Source: an uncultured Prochlorococcus sp. (GTDB taxonomy: Bacteria; Cyanobacteriota; Cyanobacteriia; PCC-6307; Cyanobiaceae). From it: 31,565 bases of DNA. Below are positions 23,345 to 31,489 of the stretch, piece after piece (position 1 is the first letter of the stretch; each line of letters opens with the position of its first letter). Made by a program: the position numbers and the translations under genes. Under the pieces are notes generated by a model. The model saw only the letters and a list, made by a program, of their open reading frames with translations, was not told the origin of the DNA and did no database searches. Location of the stretch: assembly GCA_902615165.1 (NCBI GenBank), contig CACMNZ010000011.1:1-31565 (forward strand), read 5' to 3'.

Positions 23345-24526
23345 TTATTTTATATATTCTTTTAAAACCCCATTTCGATTTGGATGTCTTAGTTTTCTTA
23401 GGGCTTTTGCCTCTATTTGTCTAATTCTTTCTCTAGTTACATCAAAAATTTGGCCAATTTCTTCAAGAGTTTTCATTCTTCCATCATCAATCCCATATCT
23501 CAATCTGAGAACATCTCTTTCTCTTGGACTAAGAGTGGCTAGAACTCCTTCCAAATCTTCTCTTAATAAAGTTTTAGAAACATCTTGCTCTGGGTTTTCT
23601 ATATCAGCCTCTATAAAGTCTCCGAGTCTTGAATCTTCTTCCTTCCCTATTGGAGTTTCTAAAGAAATAGGAAGTTGAGCACTTTTAGCTATAAATCTTA
23701 ATTTTTCAATTGTCATTTCCATACTCTCAGCGATTTCTTCTTCACTTGGTTTCCTGCCAAATTCTTGGCTAAGAACTTTTGTAGTTTTTTTAATTCTGGA
23801 TATTGTCTCGTATAAGTGAACTGGCAATCTAATTGTTCTACTTTGATCCGCAATTGCCCTTGTAATAGCTTGGCGAATCCACCATGTTGCATATGTAGAG
23901 AACTTATAACCTTTTTCATGGTCAAATTTTTCCGCTGCCCTAATTAAACCCAAACTTCCTTCTTGGATTAAATCTTGAAATGATAAACCTCTATTCATAT
24001 ATTTTTTAGCTATGGAAACAACTAATCTTAAATTTGATTGAACCATTTTTTCTTTTGCTCTCCTACCCAAGAGAAGTCTTCTTCTGAATTTGGGAAGGGG
24101 CATATCTATCAACTCGGCCCATTCTCTAACTGATGGGAAATGTCCTTTTTCTGACTCATATTGAGTTGCCAGCTCTTCTAATTGGAGTAAGTCAGCAATT
24201 TTTCTTGCAAGCTCAATTTCTTCATCTGGTCTTAAAAGTCTAATTCTTCCAATTTCCTGTAGATAAACTCTTATTGAATCTTCGGTGTAGATACCTTTTG
24301 GCCCAAGCTTTATATTTCCGAGCCCTTTATCTTCTTCTTCAGAATCACTAAATTCATTATTATTTTCAATCCTGCTTTCGTCTAACTCTGAAGATGTCTG
24401 TAAATTTTGAATATTTTTATTACTATCTCCTTCAACTACTGTTTCTAAATTCGTATTAATTTTTTTATTAATCTTTTTTTTGGAACTAGGCTTGGAATTC
24501 TTCGATTCTGCTGCGACTGGACACAT
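23345..24526 (-). CDS. rpoD: Principal (group 1) RNA polymerase sigma-70 factor
   Basis: This is the housekeeping sigma factor of cyanobacteria (RpoD1/SigA). The 393 residues comprise a Lys/Asn/Glu-rich, probably disordered N-terminus (1-72), region 1.2 ([16 protein letters not shown], 83-98), region 2 ([22 protein letters not shown] and the [19 protein letters not shown] core-binding/-10 helix), region 3, and region 4 ([15 protein letters not shown], then [21 protein letters not shown] for -35 recognition). Intact regions 2.4 and 4.2 indicate a functional primary sigma. A strong Shine-Dalgarno (GAAAGGAG) precedes the ATG, unusual here. It lies 96 nt upstream of hemC and diverges from priA across 323 bp. 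Confidence 0.96.
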   Translation of the reverse strand: MCPVAAESKNSKPSSKKKINKKINTNLETVVEGDSNKNIQNLQTSSELDESRIENNNEFSDSEEEDKGLGNIKLGPKGIYTEDSIRVYLQEIGRIRLLRPDEEIELARKIADLLQLEELATQYESEKGHFPSVREWAELIDMPLPKFRRRLLLGRRAKEKMVQSNLRLVVSIAKKYMNRGLSFQDLIQEGSLGLIRAAEKFDHEKGYKFSTYATWWIRQAITRAIADQSRTIRLPVHLYETISRIKKTTKVLSQEFGRKPSEEEIAESMEMTIEKLRFIAKSAQLPISLETPIGKEEDSRLGDFIEADIENPEQDVSKTLLREDLEGVLATLSPRERDVLRLRYGIDDGRMKTLEEIGQIFDVTRERIRQIEAKALRKLRHPNRNGVLKEYIK

Positions 24527-24532
24527 AATTGA

Positions 24533-24540
24533 CTCCTTTC
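24533..24540 (-). promoter_or_regulatory. Strong Shine-Dalgarno site of rpoD
   Basis: GAAAGGAG on the minus strand lies 6 nt from the ATG at 24524-24526. Most genes in this window have no clear SD, so this site confirms the rpoD start and suggests efficient initiation. Confidence 0.8.
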
Positions 24541-24766
24541 TAGGGTGAATTTAACTAGATAAAATTTTATTTAGGGCTAATTTGAACATTTAGTAGTAAA
24601 GTTCCCCTTAATGTTTAAAAAACTTTTTCACAAAATGAGAATAAGAAAAGTTTTCTAAATTGTTGAAAAATTTAAATAGTGCTATAGATTACCTAAAGTA
24701 AAAAGTCTTGGGATTTCTCAGACAGGCAGATCATTTTTTGAATTTTCAGTCAATGATCAAAGCTTC
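24541..24766. other. rpoD-priA intergenic region
   Basis: Together with the adjoining sites this forms the longest gene-free stretch of the window (323 bp between the divergent rpoD and priA starts). It must hold the rpoD promoter(s), but AT-rich DNA makes a single choice unreliable; a TATTCT with a 4/6 -35 match on the minus strand near 24640 is one candidate. The right part contains a short open frame described separately. I see no tRNA, hairpin terminator or repeat. Confidence 0.5.
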
Positions 24767-24853
24767 ATGTCTCCCTTAAGAGCAGGATACTTACAATGTG
24801 CAAAAAACACTTTGTGGAATGTTCAACAATCCAATACTAAGAAAAAGTTTTGA
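24767..24853 (+). CDS. Possible 28-residue leader-type ORF overlapping the priA start
   Basis: An ATG at 24767 opens a 28-codon frame (MSPLRAGYLQCAKNTLWNVQ...) ending at TGA 24851-24853. The TGA overlaps the priA TTG start as TTGA, a common translational-coupling arrangement. The frame stays open upstream for about 30 more codons without an ATG. No clear SD is present. It may be a real small coding leader, a remnant, or chance. Confidence 0.25.
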   Translation: MSPLRAGYLQCAKNTLWNVQQSNTKKKF

Positions 24854-27126
24854 AGCCGGCAAGTAATCAGTTATTAAATATCTCCTACAAATTGGAAATT
24901 TTGCTCGATATAGGTAGCGGTAATGAAAGCTTTTACTATTTAGATGGAAATAATCTTGGGGTAGAAGTCGGAGATATTGTAAGTGTGAGACTAAGAGGGA
25001 GATTATTGAATGGGTTGGTGATCTCAAAAAAAAACTTTTCGACAATCAATAATGATGAATTAAATATTACTGGAGGAAAAAGCATAAGATATTTGTTTGT
25101 TGAAAGTATTTTGCAGAAAAAGGTAATTGATGACTCTTGGAGAGAATGGATAGGGTCCCTAGCCTCTTTTTATATGGTTAGTAATTTGAAAATGTTTAAA
25201 ACTGCATTTCCTCCTGGCTGGATTGGTAAATATAAGAATTTTTCTAAAGATTTAAAAGATCAAATATGGATTGAATCTAAAAAAGAATTTGATATTAAGA
25301 AAAATGAATTAACCAAAAAAGAATTTTTTTTAATGAATACTTTGCGTGAAAAAGGTAATTGGCAAAGTGAATTAATAAAGTCTGGTTTTAATTACACTCT
25401 AATTAACTCAATGGTAAGTAAAAATTATCTTGTTAAATCTAAAAGAAAAAAAAATATAGATACTAAATTACATTCGTTTTTTAATGATCATATTGCAACT
25501 AAAAAACCAAATCTCACAAACGAGCAAAAAATTGCATTTGAAGAATTTCAAACAATGAAACCAGGAGATGTTTTACTTCTATGGGGTGAAACAGGCTCAG
25601 GTAAAACAGAAGTTTATATGAGAATTGCTGAAGATCAATTTCTTAAGAAAAAAAGTTGTTTGATACTAGCCCCAGAAATCGGACTAATTCCTCAACTTAT
25701 TGATAGGTTTAGTCGGCGATTTAATAATGTCGTTTACGAATATCATAGTAACTGTTCTCCCAATCATAGAACTTTGGTTTGGAAGAAAATTAATAATGCT
25801 AATGAACCTTTAATAGTAATAGGAACAAGGTCCGCAGTTTTTCTTCCGATAAAAAATCTTGGGTTAATAATCATGGATGAAGAACATGATGTTTCTTATA
25901 AACAAGATAGTCCTATGCCTTGTTATGACGCAAGAGAGATTGCTATTGAAATAGTAAAAAGGAATTCTGCAAAATTAATTTTTGGGAGTGCAACCCCTTC
26001 AATGAAGACTTGGAAAAAGTGTATTTTTGAAAAGAATTTTAAATTAGTAAGAATGATTCAAAGGATATCTAGTAATGAGATTCCTGAAATAAGAATTATT
26101 GATATGCGGGATGAGTTCAAGAAAGGAAATATGAAAATTTTTTCCAATGAATTATTACAATTACTTCCGCAACTACACTTAAAAAAAGAGCAGGCAATAA
26201 TTTTGATCCCCAGGAGGGGTCACAGTGGGTTTTTAAGTTGTAGAAATTGCGGATATTTAATAAATTGCCCTAACTGTGACGTTCCTTTATCAGTGCATCT
26301 CGGTTCACAAGGAAAAAAATGGTTAAATTGTCATTGGTGTGGTCATAAATCGAGATTGATCTATCGTTGCCCAGATTGTCATTCAACTGCCTTTAAACCT
26401 TTTGGAATAGGTACACAAAGGGTAATAGAGTTTTTAAATGAAGAATTTCCTGACTTAAGAGTACTTCGCTTTGATAGAGATACAACCTCAGGAAAAGATG
26501 GTCATAGAGATATTCTTTCAAAGTTCTCCAAAGGTGATGCTGATATTCTTGTGGGAACTCAAATGTTGGCAAAAGGAATTGACATCCCTAATATTACTCT
26601 TTCAGTAGTTATTGCAGCAGATGGGTTGCTTCATCGCCCAGATATTTCGGCAGAAGAAAAATCATTACAATTGTTTTTGCAATTAGCTGGCAGGGCAGGT
26701 AGGGCTCAAAAAAAAGGAAAAGTAATTTTTCAAACATATAAACCTAACCACCCGGTAATTTCGTATCTTCAGAAAAGAGATTATGAAAGATTCTTAAGTG
26801 AAAACTCGAAATTGCGAAAAGATGCTAATTTATTTCCATTTTGCACGATTTGCCTTCTTAAATTATCAGGTGAAAATTATGAATTAACTGAGTCAATTGC
26901 AATAAAATTAGCAAAATATTTACTCAATTTTTGTGAGAAAAAGAACTGGAAATTAATTGGTCCTGCTCCTAGTTTAATTGCTAAAGTCGGTAAAAAATTT
27001 AGATGGCAGATATTAATACATGGCCCTGAAGGAACAAAGATACCTTTGCCTGATAGATCAATATTATGGAAACATATTCCAAAAAATGTTTTTTTAACAA
27101 TAGATGTTAATCCTGCTGAGTTGTAA
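24850..27126 (+). CDS. priA: Primosomal protein N' (PriA helicase)
   Basis: PriA reloads the replication machinery at stalled forks. The 758 residues comprise an N-terminal DNA-binding part (1-110), a winged-helix-like region, and a superfamily 2 helicase core with Walker A WGETGSGKT (245-253), DEEH box (343-346), GSATPSMKTW (379-388) and late helicase motifs (GTQMLAKGIDIPNI, then LAGRAGRAQKKG). Zinc-binding Cys residues are 464, 467, 473, 476, 494, 497, 507 and 510, all intact. The start is TTG at 24850; an in-frame TAA 12 nt upstream rules out an earlier start. It converges with the DUF3153-type gene: stops at 27124-27126 and 27127 abut. Confidence 0.96.
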   Translation: MKPASNQLLNISYKLEILLDIGSGNESFYYLDGNNLGVEVGDIVSVRLRGRLLNGLVISKKNFSTINNDELNITGGKSIRYLFVESILQKKVIDDSWREWIGSLASFYMVSNLKMFKTAFPPGWIGKYKNFSKDLKDQIWIESKKEFDIKKNELTKKEFFLMNTLREKGNWQSELIKSGFNYTLINSMVSKNYLVKSKRKKNIDTKLHSFFNDHIATKKPNLTNEQKIAFEEFQTMKPGDVLLLWGETGSGKTEVYMRIAEDQFLKKKSCLILAPEIGLIPQLIDRFSRRFNNVVYEYHSNCSPNHRTLVWKKINNANEPLIVIGTRSAVFLPIKNLGLIIMDEEHDVSYKQDSPMPCYDAREIAIEIVKRNSAKLIFGSATPSMKTWKKCIFEKNFKLVRMIQRISSNEIPEIRIIDMRDEFKKGNMKIFSNELLQLLPQLHLKKEQAIILIPRRGHSGFLSCRNCGYLINCPNCDVPLSVHLGSQGKKWLNCHWCGHKSRLIYRCPDCHSTAFKPFGIGTQRVIEFLNEEFPDLRVLRFDRDTTSGKDGHRDILSKFSKGDADILVGTQMLAKGIDIPNITLSVVIAADGLLHRPDISAEEKSLQLFLQLAGRAGRAQKKGKVIFQTYKPNHPVISYLQKRDYERFLSENSKLRKDANLFPFCTICLLKLSGENYELTESIAIKLAKYLLNFCEKKNWKLIGPAPSLIAKVGKKFRWQILIHGPEGTKIPLPDRSILWKHIPKNVFLTIDVNPAEL

Positions 27127-28236
27127 TTACTTTGATGGAAGTTGAGGTAAATCTGAACCTAATTTAAATCTATAGAATCTTAATAAATAAGCCATTATTA
27201 TAATTATTAAAATAATAGATATTCCAATCAAAAGTTTGTTTAGGCTCCAGAAAGAAAATTCAAGACTATTTATCTGCCCTTGATTTAAATTCCAAATTAT
27301 TAGATTTTTTGTGATTTCTAAATTTGAATTATTTTTATCTTTAAGGATAGCTTTATTAGGGGGAATGATTTTGAAAATGAGTTCTAAATTATCAATACCT
27401 TGAATAGAATTTAGATCCAAATCTAACCTGTAAAAGTATTTTTTAAAAAAAATGAAGTTTTTTTGAGTAGTATTAATTTCTATATTTGTTGATTCTCCCG
27501 CTAACTTTCCAGCTGTATTTTGGGTGATTTGAAGAACCTGCTTTGTATCTTCTAAATTGAGATTTTTATGTTTCAAAGAAAAGGTTGATTCTTCTTGTTT
27601 AATTTCTGCATCAGGAAAAATATCTTTCATCTTCTCTTCAAATTTTAATTGCCAAGGAAATTTATTTATGTATTTACTTTCTATCACTAAATTATTGGTT
27701 ATTGAATCGAGTTCACTAATATCGAGGGTATCTTCAATTTTAACGCAGCCACTTAAAAGTGGAATTAATAATAATAGTATTAAAAAAATGATCAGTGAAA
27801 AGCCTTTCTGGAAGGGTTTTGTCTCACCAGTTGGGCTCTCAGTTACATTAATAAATTTTTTTTTCTTCAATACTTCTTTTTTTTTGCGCAATGAGTTTAG
27901 AGATTTTTTATTGAGTGATGGGTCGCTTTCAAACTGTATGTTCCAATTTTCTGGCTTTTTAATGTCAGGAGAGTCTATAACTTCCATTAAATATTTTGCA
28001 TTTTCTCTCTTTTTATTATCGTAAGATTTTAGAAGTTCTTTACAAAACCTTTTAGCCTCCTCCTTTTTATTGATACCACAAAGAGCAGTAATTAAGATTG
28101 TTCTTAAATTTATTCCCTCTTTGCTTGACAAAGGAAATGATTCGATTATTGGCAAAAGAAATTCAATACAAAAATGATATTCGCCTTTAGCTAAAGCAAG
28201 TTCTACTGTTTCTAAAACTTGCTCATAAGTTTTCAT
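27127..28236 (-). CDS. DUF3153-type membrane protein fused to an N-terminal helical domain
   Basis: This 369-residue protein has three parts. Residues 1-90 form TPR-like helices (cysteine-containing, soluble). Residues 91-145 are a Lys-rich linker (NSLRKKKEVLKKKKF). A hydrophobic segment at 146-163 is followed directly by Cys164 in PLLSGC, a lipobox. Residues 165 to about 325 are a beta-rich domain of the DUF3153 kind, then a C-terminal membrane helix (LLIGISIILIIIIMAYLLRF) and a basic tail. DUF3153 proteins usually begin with the lipobox; no alternative start lies just before the hydrophobic segment here, so the N-terminal part is probably genuinely fused. It abuts priA at the stops and lies 3 nt after argB. 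Confidence 0.75.
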   Translation of the reverse strand: MKTYEQVLETVELALAKGEYHFCIEFLLPIIESFPLSSKEGINLRTILITALCGINKKEEAKRFCKELLKSYDNKKRENAKYLMEVIDSPDIKKPENWNIQFESDPSLNKKSLNSLRKKKEVLKKKKFINVTESPTGETKPFQKGFSLIIFLILLLLIPLLSGCVKIEDTLDISELDSITNNLVIESKYINKFPWQLKFEEKMKDIFPDAEIKQEESTFSLKHKNLNLEDTKQVLQITQNTAGKLAGESTNIEINTTQKNFIFFKKYFYRLDLDLNSIQGIDNLELIFKIIPPNKAILKDKNNSNLEITKNLIIWNLNQGQINSLEFSFWSLNKLLIGISIILIIIIMAYLLRFYRFKLGSDLPQLPSK

Positions 28237-28239
28237 GGG

Positions 28240-29091
28240 TTAGGCGACTATCATTGTACCTATTCCGGAATTTGTAAAAATCTCAAGAAGTAATGAATGC
28301 TCTATTCTTCCATCAATTATGTGAGCTGCTTTGACTCCTTGTGCTAAAGCTCTAATACAGCATTCTGTCTTTGGAATCATACCTTCAGTAACAATTTTTT
28401 TATCAATAAAATCTCTTGCCTCTTTGAGATTAGTTTTTACAACTAGACTATTTTTGTTATCTATTTCTTTTAAAATCCCTTGAGTATCAGTGAGAAGAAT
28501 AAGTTTTTCTGCATTTATTGCAGCAGCAATTTCTCCAGCAACAAAATCTGCATTGATGTTATGGGAAATACCCTCTAAGGTTGATCCAATACTAGAAATA
28601 ATTGGAATATATCCTTTAGAAATTAGAGGATCTAATATTTCAGGATTGATTTTCGTAACCTCTCCCACTAACCCATGGCTCCCATCTCCTAGTTCTCTAG
28701 ATTGAATTAAGTTGCCATCAAGACCTGATATCCCAACCGCTAAGGAACCAGTTTTATTAATGCCTTTTACAATTTGTTTGTTAACTCTACCCATTAGAAC
28801 CATCTCGACAATTTCCATTGTTTTTTGATCAGTAATTCTTAATCCATTTTCGAATTTAGGGGATATCTCTAATTTCTTTAACCAATTATTAATCTCGTAT
28901 CCACCTCCATGAATTACTATCGGACAAACACCAACAGTTGATAAAAGTGCTACGTCTCTAAAAAAAGCATTTTTTAAATTATCATTCTCCATAACAGAAC
29001 CGCCATACTTGATAACAATTTTTCTACCTGAGAATCTTTGTATATATGGAAGTGCTTCGCTTAATATTGATACTCTTTGAGAATCATTCAT
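28240..29091 (-). CDS. argB: Acetylglutamate kinase
   Basis: ArgB phosphorylates N-acetylglutamate, the controlled step of arginine synthesis that PII stimulates in cyanobacteria. Length is 283 residues, normal. Visible motifs are VIKYGGSVM (26-34), [14 protein letters not shown] (58-71), where Tyr65 replaces the usual Pro, a [21 protein letters not shown] segment and [24 protein letters not shown] before the C-terminus. The ATG at 29089-29091 gives the family N-terminus. It lies 3 nt upstream of the DUF3153-type gene, so the two are likely co-transcribed. Confidence 0.96.
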   Translation of the reverse strand: MNDSQRVSILSEALPYIQRFSGRKIVIKYGGSVMENDNLKNAFFRDVALLSTVGVCPIVIHGGGYEINNWLKKLEISPKFENGLRITDQKTMEIVEMVLMGRVNKQIVKGINKTGSLAVGISGLDGNLIQSRELGDGSHGLVGEVTKINPEILDPLISKGYIPIISSIGSTLEGISHNINADFVAGEIAAAINAEKLILLTDTQGILKEIDNKNSLVVKTNLKEARDFIDKKIVTEGMIPKTECCIRALAQGVKAAHIIDGRIEHSLLLEIFTNSGIGTMIVA

Positions 29092-29156
29092 TATTAAAAT
29101 TCATTAAAACTTGATTGAATTGAGAAATTAGGTTTTTACAAAATATATCCCTATAT

Positions 29157-29687
29157 TCAATAAAAGAGAATAAAATCAAATTCTTTTTTATTATCGTCGA
29201 TAATAAATTCTGATTCAAGACCTTTGACGAAAAACCTGTTTAATCTTTCTTGTTTTTCAATCCATTTTTCTAAAGGGACAGCGTTTAATTCGAAACGCAT
29301 TCTGAGACCATTTTTTTCTTCCTTTGTAATTTCCTCTATTTCTTTTAATTGAGGGGGGTTATCCTCGTCCCACAAATTTAAGGATTCTAATGATGATTCA
29401 AGATGAGCTTTTAAACCATACCTCCATCTTGTAACATCTTTAACTAGAGCTGTTAATTCTTTTGGTCTATTAAATTTATTTGTCGCAAAGTTTTTCTTGT
29501 CAAACAACTCTACAGGAGGTATCTCGGAAGTCTTTAAACCTAATCCAATTAAGAAAATAGGTACTCCATAAAAAAAAGTAGGTACACTTAAATTCACTGA
29601 GTCCGTAAAATAAGCAGTCATTCCTACAAAAGCTAATATACCCCCAGCAGTCACGATTAAATTTCCAGGCGACAGGTATTTCTTCAT
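29157..29687 (-). CDS. DUF2854 family membrane protein
   Basis: This 176-residue protein has two N-terminal membrane segments (about 9-27 and 34-49; PGNLIVTAGGILAFVGMTAYF and VPTFFYGVPIFLIGLGLK) and a soluble C-terminal domain. The pattern, including LKTSEIPPVEL after the second helix, matches the cyanobacterial/chloroplast DUF2854 family. Function is unknown. The C-terminal domain is charged with two Glu-rich stretches. It diverges from the 60-residue gene with a 42-bp gap and is upstream of argB by 65 nt. Confidence 0.85.
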   Translation of the reverse strand: MKKYLSPGNLIVTAGGILAFVGMTAYFTDSVNLSVPTFFYGVPIFLIGLGLKTSEIPPVELFDKKNFATNKFNRPKELTALVKDVTRWRYGLKAHLESSLESLNLWDEDNPPQLKEIEEITKEEKNGLRMRFELNAVPLEKWIEKQERLNRFFVKGLESEFIIDDNKKEFDFILFY

Positions 29688-29729
29688 TTTGATTTAGTAG
29701 AATGAGTTTTAAATTGTTTAACAAGTATT

Positions 29730-29912
29730 ATGCAAGATCCTAATACTGCAAATCAAGGAGATTTAATTTTTAAACTTGATCAAGATAGATCATGGCTATT
29801 AGAAAATCTTGATAAGGGTAAATGGCCAGAAATTAGAAGCGAACTTGCCGCACTTGAAAGAAAAATAAGCAAATTTATTATAAGTGTTCAAGAAAATAAT
29901 GTTGATATTTGA
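29730..29912 (+). CDS. Hypothetical 60-residue protein
   Basis: This small soluble protein is helical and charged: DLIFKLDQDRSWLLENLDKGKWPEIRSELAALERKISKF suggests one or two amphipathic helices. There is no signal peptide or membrane segment. I do not recognise a family, but the reading frame and codon use fit the neighbours. It converges with ssb, leaving one nucleotide between the stops. Confidence 0.65.
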   Translation: MQDPNTANQGDLIFKLDQDRSWLLENLDKGKWPEIRSELAALERKISKFIISVQENNVDI

Positions 29913-29913
29913 T

Positions 29914-30339
29914 TTAAAAAGGTATTTCGTCAACTTCAGGTACTAAAGGTGAACTATCCCAACTTGAATTTTTGGTGCTTTCTTTTTTCTCAAATGACTC
30001 ATTATTTTCTTTTTGATCAGACTTAATAATATCAACTGGCGATATTTGATGAATTTTTGAAGCTGTTAGTTCTGGTTGCTTTTCTTTCGTTCCGTCTTTT
30101 CTAGTGACAGAATTCATCTTTAGACGTCCCTCAATAACAATATTTTGCCCTTCCTTTAGTTCATCTACCATTTCTTGGGCAATATTTCCCCATCCTATGA
30201 TCTTCAGATCTCTGGTTGGATCTTCACTACGTAATCCTTTAAAATTAACAATCATTTCTGCAATTGGAGTTTGGTTTTCTTTGGTATACCTCATTTGGGG
30301 AGCGCTATTAATGACCGCCTGAATTAAACAATGATTCAT
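29914..30339 (-). CDS. ssb: Single-stranded DNA-binding protein
   Basis: SSB binds ssDNA in replication, recombination and repair, and recruits partners through its acidic tail. Residues 1-103 form the OB fold (MNHCLIQAVINSAPQMRY, then DLKIIGWGNIAQEMVDELKEGQNIVIEGRLK). A disordered Ser/Glu/Lys/Asn linker follows. The C-terminal tip EVDEIPF matches the conserved DDDIPF-type motif that binds PriA and other partners. Length is 141 residues, in line with cyanobacterial SSB. It diverges from cobK by 28 nt. Confidence 0.95.
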   Translation of the reverse strand: MNHCLIQAVINSAPQMRYTKENQTPIAEMIVNFKGLRSEDPTRDLKIIGWGNIAQEMVDELKEGQNIVIEGRLKMNSVTRKDGTKEKQPELTASKIHQISPVDIIKSDQKENNESFEKKESTKNSSWDSSPLVPEVDEIPF

Positions 30340-30367
30340 TACTTACTATTTAATTAAAGACATACTG

Positions 30368-31171
30368 ATGCAGAATCAAGGAAATTGCTATAAAAATGTT
30401 TGGATCCTATCAGGAACTTCGGATGGACCTGTAATAGCTAATAGGCTTCTTGAACTAAATTATTCAGTCTTTGCAAGTGTTTTAACTTATAAAGCAGGGC
30501 AAGCTTATATTGAGAATCCAAAGTTACATATCATTACGGGTAAATTAAATAATAAAGATCAAATAATTAATTTCATAAAAAAAAATAAAATCACATGCGT
30601 TGTCGATGCTACTCATCCGTTTGCGGTAATAATTTCTAAAAATCTTAATAATGCATGTAAAGAGATTAATACACCTCTTTTACTATTTGAGAGGAAATCT
30701 CTCATAAATAACACTAATAATTTTTTTTATATTGATGATTTAAAGGATATAAATAACGTTGATATTGAGAATAAGAATATCCTTCTTGCAATAGGATCAA
30801 GATTCCTTAACGATACAGCTAATTATTATATGAATTGTAAAGCAAATGTATTTACAAGGGTACTTCCAACTTATGAAAGTATAACTAAAGCTTTTGGATC
30901 ATGTATTCAAAATGCAAACATAGCGATACTTGAACCGAGTAAAAATAATAAAAGCAATTTAGAAAAAAAACTTTGTGATTTTTGGGAGATAGATTATGTT
31001 TTATGCAGAGAATCTGGAAGTTATTCTCAGAAAAACTGGGAGAGTATAGTTTCTGGAAGTAAAATGAAGTTATTTTTGGTTAAAAGGCCGGAAGTTAATA
31101 ATGACTATTCTTATTCTTTTGATCAATATCATAATTTGATAAATCACATAATTAAAAATATTGATGTTTAA
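30368..31171 (+). CDS. cobK: Precorrin-6A reductase (CobK/CbiJ)
   Basis: It reduces precorrin-6A or cobalt-precorrin-6A in the cobalamin ring-forming pathway with NAD(P)H. Length is 267 residues. Motifs are VWILSGTSDGPVIANRLLE (about 10-28, cofactor-binding loop), AGQAY (44-48), the conserved CVVDATHPFAVIISKNL, and ILLAIGSRFL. It is consistent with the pseudocobalamin pathway that this group keeps. It lies 6 nt before cutA on the same strand, and 28 nt from the divergent ssb gene. Confidence 0.93.
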   Translation: MQNQGNCYKNVWILSGTSDGPVIANRLLELNYSVFASVLTYKAGQAYIENPKLHIITGKLNNKDQIINFIKKNKITCVVDATHPFAVIISKNLNNACKEINTPLLLFERKSLINNTNNFFYIDDLKDINNVDIENKNILLAIGSRFLNDTANYYMNCKANVFTRVLPTYESITKAFGSCIQNANIAILEPSKNNKSNLEKKLCDFWEIDYVLCRESGSYSQKNWESIVSGSKMKLFLVKRPEVNNDYSYSFDQYHNLINHIIKNIDV

Positions 31172-31177
31172 TTCATT

Positions 31178-31483
31178 ATGGAAGTATTAGTTATGATCAC
31201 AACTGAATCAAGTAAAGCAAATGCTTTGCGAATGGCTAAATTACTAATACAAAATAAACTTTCAGTTTGTGTTTCGATAAAGCAAATTTTTTCAACTTAT
31301 AAGTGGAATGAAGATATTGAAGAAACTAAAGAGTTTGAAATCACAATAAAAAGTAAACTAGAATTTAAAGATTGTTTAATTGATTTCGTAAATAAAAATT
31401 CTACATATGATGTCCCTCAAATTATTTACAAAAAATACCATGCTGAGATGAAATATTATGATTGGTTGAATAAGACTATTTGA
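31178..31483 (+). CDS. cutA: CutA1 divalent-cation tolerance protein
   Basis: At 101 residues it has the family length. The trimeric CutA1 signature is visible: MITTESSKANALRMAKLLIQ (6-25), CVSIKQIFSTYKWNEDIEETKEF (about 32-54) and the C-terminal STYDVPQIIYKKYHAEMKYYDWL. E. coli CutA1 affects copper and other divalent metals, but its molecular role is not settled. It lies 6 nt after cobK, so co-transcription is likely. It converges with the partial kinase gene. Confidence 0.94.
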   Translation: MEVLVMITTESSKANALRMAKLLIQNKLSVCVSIKQIFSTYKWNEDIEETKEFEITIKSKLEFKDCLIDFVNKNSTYDVPQIIYKKYHAEMKYYDWLNKTI

Positions 31484-31489
31484 TTAAAT

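Noticed and set aside
24791..25045. 84-codon minus-strand open frame across the priA start
   Set aside because: It lies antisense to the conserved priA N-terminus, has no recognisable motif and no clear start signal. It is a shadow of AT-rich coding sequence.
27557..28024. 155-codon plus-strand open frame inside the DUF3153-type gene
   Set aside because: Phe/Ser-rich antisense translation of a Lys/Glu-rich protein. The sense frame has domain structure, so the antisense frame is not supported.
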